Both the position numbers and the translations under genes were made by a program. The notes under the pieces were generated by a model. It had not been told where the DNA came from and ran no database searches. It saw nothing but the letters and a program-made list of their open reading frames with translations. Positions 14,625-16,299 of a DNA stretch of 16,299 bases are shown piece after piece. The DNA lies in NCBI GenBank assembly GCA_002482845.1, contig DLGT01000159.1, forward strand, positions 7,206 to 23,504. The letters run 5' to 3'. Origin of the DNA: Saprospiraceae bacterium UBA7687 (lineage in GTDB: Bacteria; Bacteroidota; Bacteroidia; Chitinophagales; Saprospiraceae). Every line of letters starts with the position of its first letter. The stretch's first letter is position 1.

Positions 14625-15034
14625 TGTCTCCATCAGAAAAAATATTAAAAAAACATAATCTCCGCATCACCCAATTTAGGATGGATGTGATCAATGTTTT
14701 TAATAAGGCAGGACATGCCCTTTCTAGCAATGATATTGAGACGAAACTCAAAGATGCAGACCGTATTACGTTGTACCGAACGCTCAAAAGTTTTGAAGAA
14801 AAAGGCATCATCCACAAAGCAGTAGACGGAACTATAACACAAAAATATGCCATCTGTGAAGCTAATTGCGACGAACATCATCATCATGATCAGCACGTAC
14901 ACTTCCATTGCGAACGTTGTGAAAATACATTTTGTATGGATAATGTATTCGTGCCTACCATCAACTTACCCCAAGGATTTAACGTATCTAGCACCAATAT
15001 GGTCGTGAATGGTACATGCGAGAGATGTAGTTAG
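14624..15034 (+). CDS. Fur-family metal-responsive repressor
   Basis: 136 residues from ATG 14624, which overlaps the metG stop by one base; an earlier in-frame ATG (14597) lies inside metG and is less likely. The N-terminal winged helix (about 1-80) has LRITQFRMDVINVF and the recognition element DRITLYRTLKSFEEKGIIHK (46-65). The C-terminal dimerisation and metal domain has a His-rich run (NCDEHHHHDQHVHFHC, 81-96) and two CxxC pairs (C96/C99 and C133/C136) that form the structural zinc site. It could be a Fur, Zur or PerR. The His-rich stretch and short length slightly favour a zinc sensor, but this cannot be decided by eye. Coupling to metG suggests a shared transcript. Confidence 0.9.
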   Translation: MSPSEKILKKHNLRITQFRMDVINVFNKAGHALSSNDIETKLKDADRITLYRTLKSFEEKGIIHKAVDGTITQKYAICEANCDEHHHHDQHVHFHCERCENTFCMDNVFVPTINLPQGFNVSSTNMVVNGTCERCS

Positions 15035-15200
15035 GTTTTGTTTCCTACGTTTCCCCAAAAAAAATATTTAAAAATAGCTTAGATTATGAATTCGAATCTT
15101 ATAGTTCATTTATAATAACCTGGAAGATCACAGTTTTTGTATACTTAAAAGTGTGTAGAATATATTTTTGTTTAATTTATGAATTTAGAATAATATTTTG

Positions 15201-15208
15201 TATATTTG
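15201..15208 (+). promoter_or_regulatory. Candidate -7 box for the outer-membrane barrel gene
   Basis: TATATTTG fits TAnnTTTG about 32 bases before the ATG at 15241. The best TTG (15168-15170) is about 30 bases upstream, longer than consensus spacing. The surrounding 200 bases are very AT-rich. They also contain the dyad AGATT (15081-15085) / AATCT (15095-15099), close to the end of the Fur-family gene. Confidence 0.35.
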
Positions 15209-15240
15209 TATTTTATTAATAATATTTTAAATCAATACAA

Positions 15241-15828
15241 ATGATCAAAGTAGTTTTAACATCGATTTTATTGTCAGTTGCTTATTTAAGCATCAATGCA
15301 CAAACACTTTCTATCGGACCAATGATAGGTGTAAATTCTTCTTCAATATCTGAAGTAGAGAATGGTGAAAGGTTAATGGGATTATCAGCAGGTATTTTTG
15401 CAAATTACAGTATCAACGAAAAGATCGGTTTAAATGTAAAGGCATTATTTTCACAAATGGGAGTTTCATCTTCTGTTTCTGACGACAAGATTAGACTAAA
15501 TTATGTGCAAATACCTCTTACAGGTGTTTATTTCTTTGGTCAAACTGGTGACAAGTTTAGACCTAAAGTATTTTTAGGACCTTATGTAGGGATTCTTTTA
15601 GGAGCTAAAAATGGTGATATCGATATCAAAGAGTCGTTTAAATCTGTAGACTTTGGCGGTCAAGCTGGATTAGGCTTTAACTATAGTCTTAAAGAAAGAA
15701 CATGGTTGAATGTTGACTTAGGTTATACGGCAGGCTTTACAAACGTTTTTGACACAGAAATCGTAGAAGGTAAAAACAATGCATTATCTCTAAATATAGG
15801 ATTAAGTTTCCCTATAGGTGCAAACTAA
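15241..15828 (+). CDS. Outer-membrane beta-barrel protein (PF13568-like porin family)
   Basis: 195 residues. A signal peptide ends near SINAQ (17-21). The mature part is made of alternating amphipathic strands typical of a small, probably 8-stranded, outer-membrane barrel: LSIGPMIGVNSSS, GLSAGIFANYSI, IGLNVKALFSQMG, VQIPLTGVYFFG, PKVFLGPYVGILLGAK, GLGFNYSLKERTWLNVDLGYTAG and the last strand ALSLNIGLSFPIGAN. It resembles the 'outer membrane beta-barrel' group, which includes PorT-like proteins, but no specific function can be assigned. It appears to be monocistronic, with an upstream AT-rich promoter region and its own terminator. Confidence 0.87.
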   Translation: MIKVVLTSILLSVAYLSINAQTLSIGPMIGVNSSSISEVENGERLMGLSAGIFANYSINEKIGLNVKALFSQMGVSSSVSDDKIRLNYVQIPLTGVYFFGQTGDKFRPKVFLGPYVGILLGAKNGDIDIKESFKSVDFGGQAGLGFNYSLKERTWLNVDLGYTAGFTNVFDTEIVEGKNNALSLNIGLSFPIGAN

Positions 15829-15873
15829 TTTTTACTAGAATGTAAAAAGTGAGACTAGAAATCAAGATTATAC

Positions 15874-15908
15874 AAGCCCTCTTATTAAGGTAAGTGGGCT
15901 TTTTTTTG
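15874..15908 (+). terminator. Rho-independent terminator of the barrel gene
   Basis: The stem AAGCCC-t-CTTA (15874-15884) / TAAG-t-GGGCTT (15891-15901) closes a 6-base loop, with one T-T mismatch, and is followed by T-rich sequence up to 15908. It lies 45 bases after the stop codon. Confidence 0.85.
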
Positions 15909-15995
15909 GTTTCTTGAAGAAAATATGGTTGCCCGTACTAGCTATAAAATTGATTTTACACTATGACCCATCTACATGCATCTGAAATTTAGCTA

Positions 15996-16298
15996 TCACT
16001 TAGCTACCAAAACCTTCTCTATCACCTCATCCCAATCATTTTGCCCGCCAAACTTGACTAAATCCTCTCTATAACGGCTATGTCCATGAATCAAATTTCG
16101 ATTGTCGAAGTTTGCAACTTCGATACCCTTGCTAGCACGAGTTTGCAATTCATGCAATCCATGCCCTTCATCCATTTCACGCCCACATTTATGCAATAAT
16201 GGTTCATTATTTTCGTCAAGAGCATCGTTTAAAGCGTCATTGTCCACTACGTCTACTATAGACATATACGTCATACCTGTGATGTCTTGAAAACTGCC
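15996..16298 (-). CDS. C-terminal part of an unidentified protein (runs off the window)
   Basis: On the minus strand the frame is open from the window edge to a TGA at 15998-15996, giving at least 100 residues. Internal Met codons at 16274 and 16265 could start translation. However, the frame continues unbroken to the edge (GSFQDITG before the Met), so the true N-terminus is probably outside. The sequence is acidic in its first half (DVVDNDALNDALDENNEP) and has a compact His/Cys-containing middle (HKCGREMDEGHGLHEL). It ends with NRNLIHGHSRYREDLVKFGGQNDWDEVIEKVL. I do not recognise the family. The density of His, Arg, Trp and Gly in the last 60 residues looks like a folded, possibly catalytic domain; that is an impression only. 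Confidence 0.6.
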   Translation of the reverse strand, partial: GSFQDITGMTYMSIVDVVDNDALNDALDENNEPLLHKCGREMDEGHGLHELQTRASKGIEVANFDNRNLIHGHSRYREDLVKFGGQNDWDEVIEKVLVAK

Positions 16299-16299
16299 T

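Noticed and set aside
15081..15115. tRNA-like 'ttcgaatc' T-loop sequence after the Fur-family gene
   Set aside because: No acceptor, D or anticodon stems can be drawn around it; it is part of a short AGATT/AATCT dyad.

Overview
The window looks like chromosomal DNA of a member of the phylum Bacteroidota, possibly of the Saprospiria/Sphingobacteriia type. This rests on gene content: a TPR protein - DUF4292 lipoprotein - EnvC-like M23 operon, an RprX/RprY-like two-component pair, a DUF4271 - HemD pair, a MetRS with a C-terminal tRNA-binding domain, and PF13568-type outer-membrane barrels. It also rests on signals: AT-rich DNA, almost no Shine-Dalgarno sequences, and several TAnnTTTG boxes, which is the -7 element of the Bacteroidota housekeeping sigma factor. 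There are no rRNA or tRNA genes, no insertion sequences and no CRISPR array. Most of the window is ordinary core genome; the unusual material is in the intergenic DNA.

Layout. 1-1060 has no convincing protein gene. It holds degenerate repeats, a very T-rich tandem repeat and three separate intrinsic terminators in about 550 bp, two of them followed by the same hairpin-bearing sequence. 1068-2483 (minus) encodes a DUF1801 protein and a DUF900-type alpha/beta hydrolase. 2484-2830 is a divergent intergenic region with a promoter box and a long, highly structured leader. 2831-6289 (plus) is a tight operon of three exported proteins: a periplasmic TPR protein, a DUF4292 lipoprotein and a catalytically degenerate EnvC-like murein hydrolase activator. 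All three belong to the cell envelope. 6290-7124 holds a 36-residue membrane protein gene (minus) with its own terminator, plus repeat-bearing intergenic DNA. 7125-7724 is a LURP-one/Tubby-like protein that converges, through a long hairpin, on a two-component system (7784-9743, minus).

The histidine kinase gene diverges from a DUF4271 membrane protein gene (9827-10813) that has a good promoter and almost no 5' UTR. It is followed by hemD (haem synthesis) and a CoA-type Nudix hydrolase. metG (12465-14624) is translationally coupled (TAATG) to a Fur-family regulator. An outer-membrane barrel protein with a classical terminator follows, and the right edge cuts a minus-strand gene of unknown function.

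The best candidates for undescribed biology are the array of three possible short transcripts at the left end, the structured leader of the envelope operon, and the 36-residue membrane protein. All three are inferences from sequence and none amounts to a demonstrated new system.
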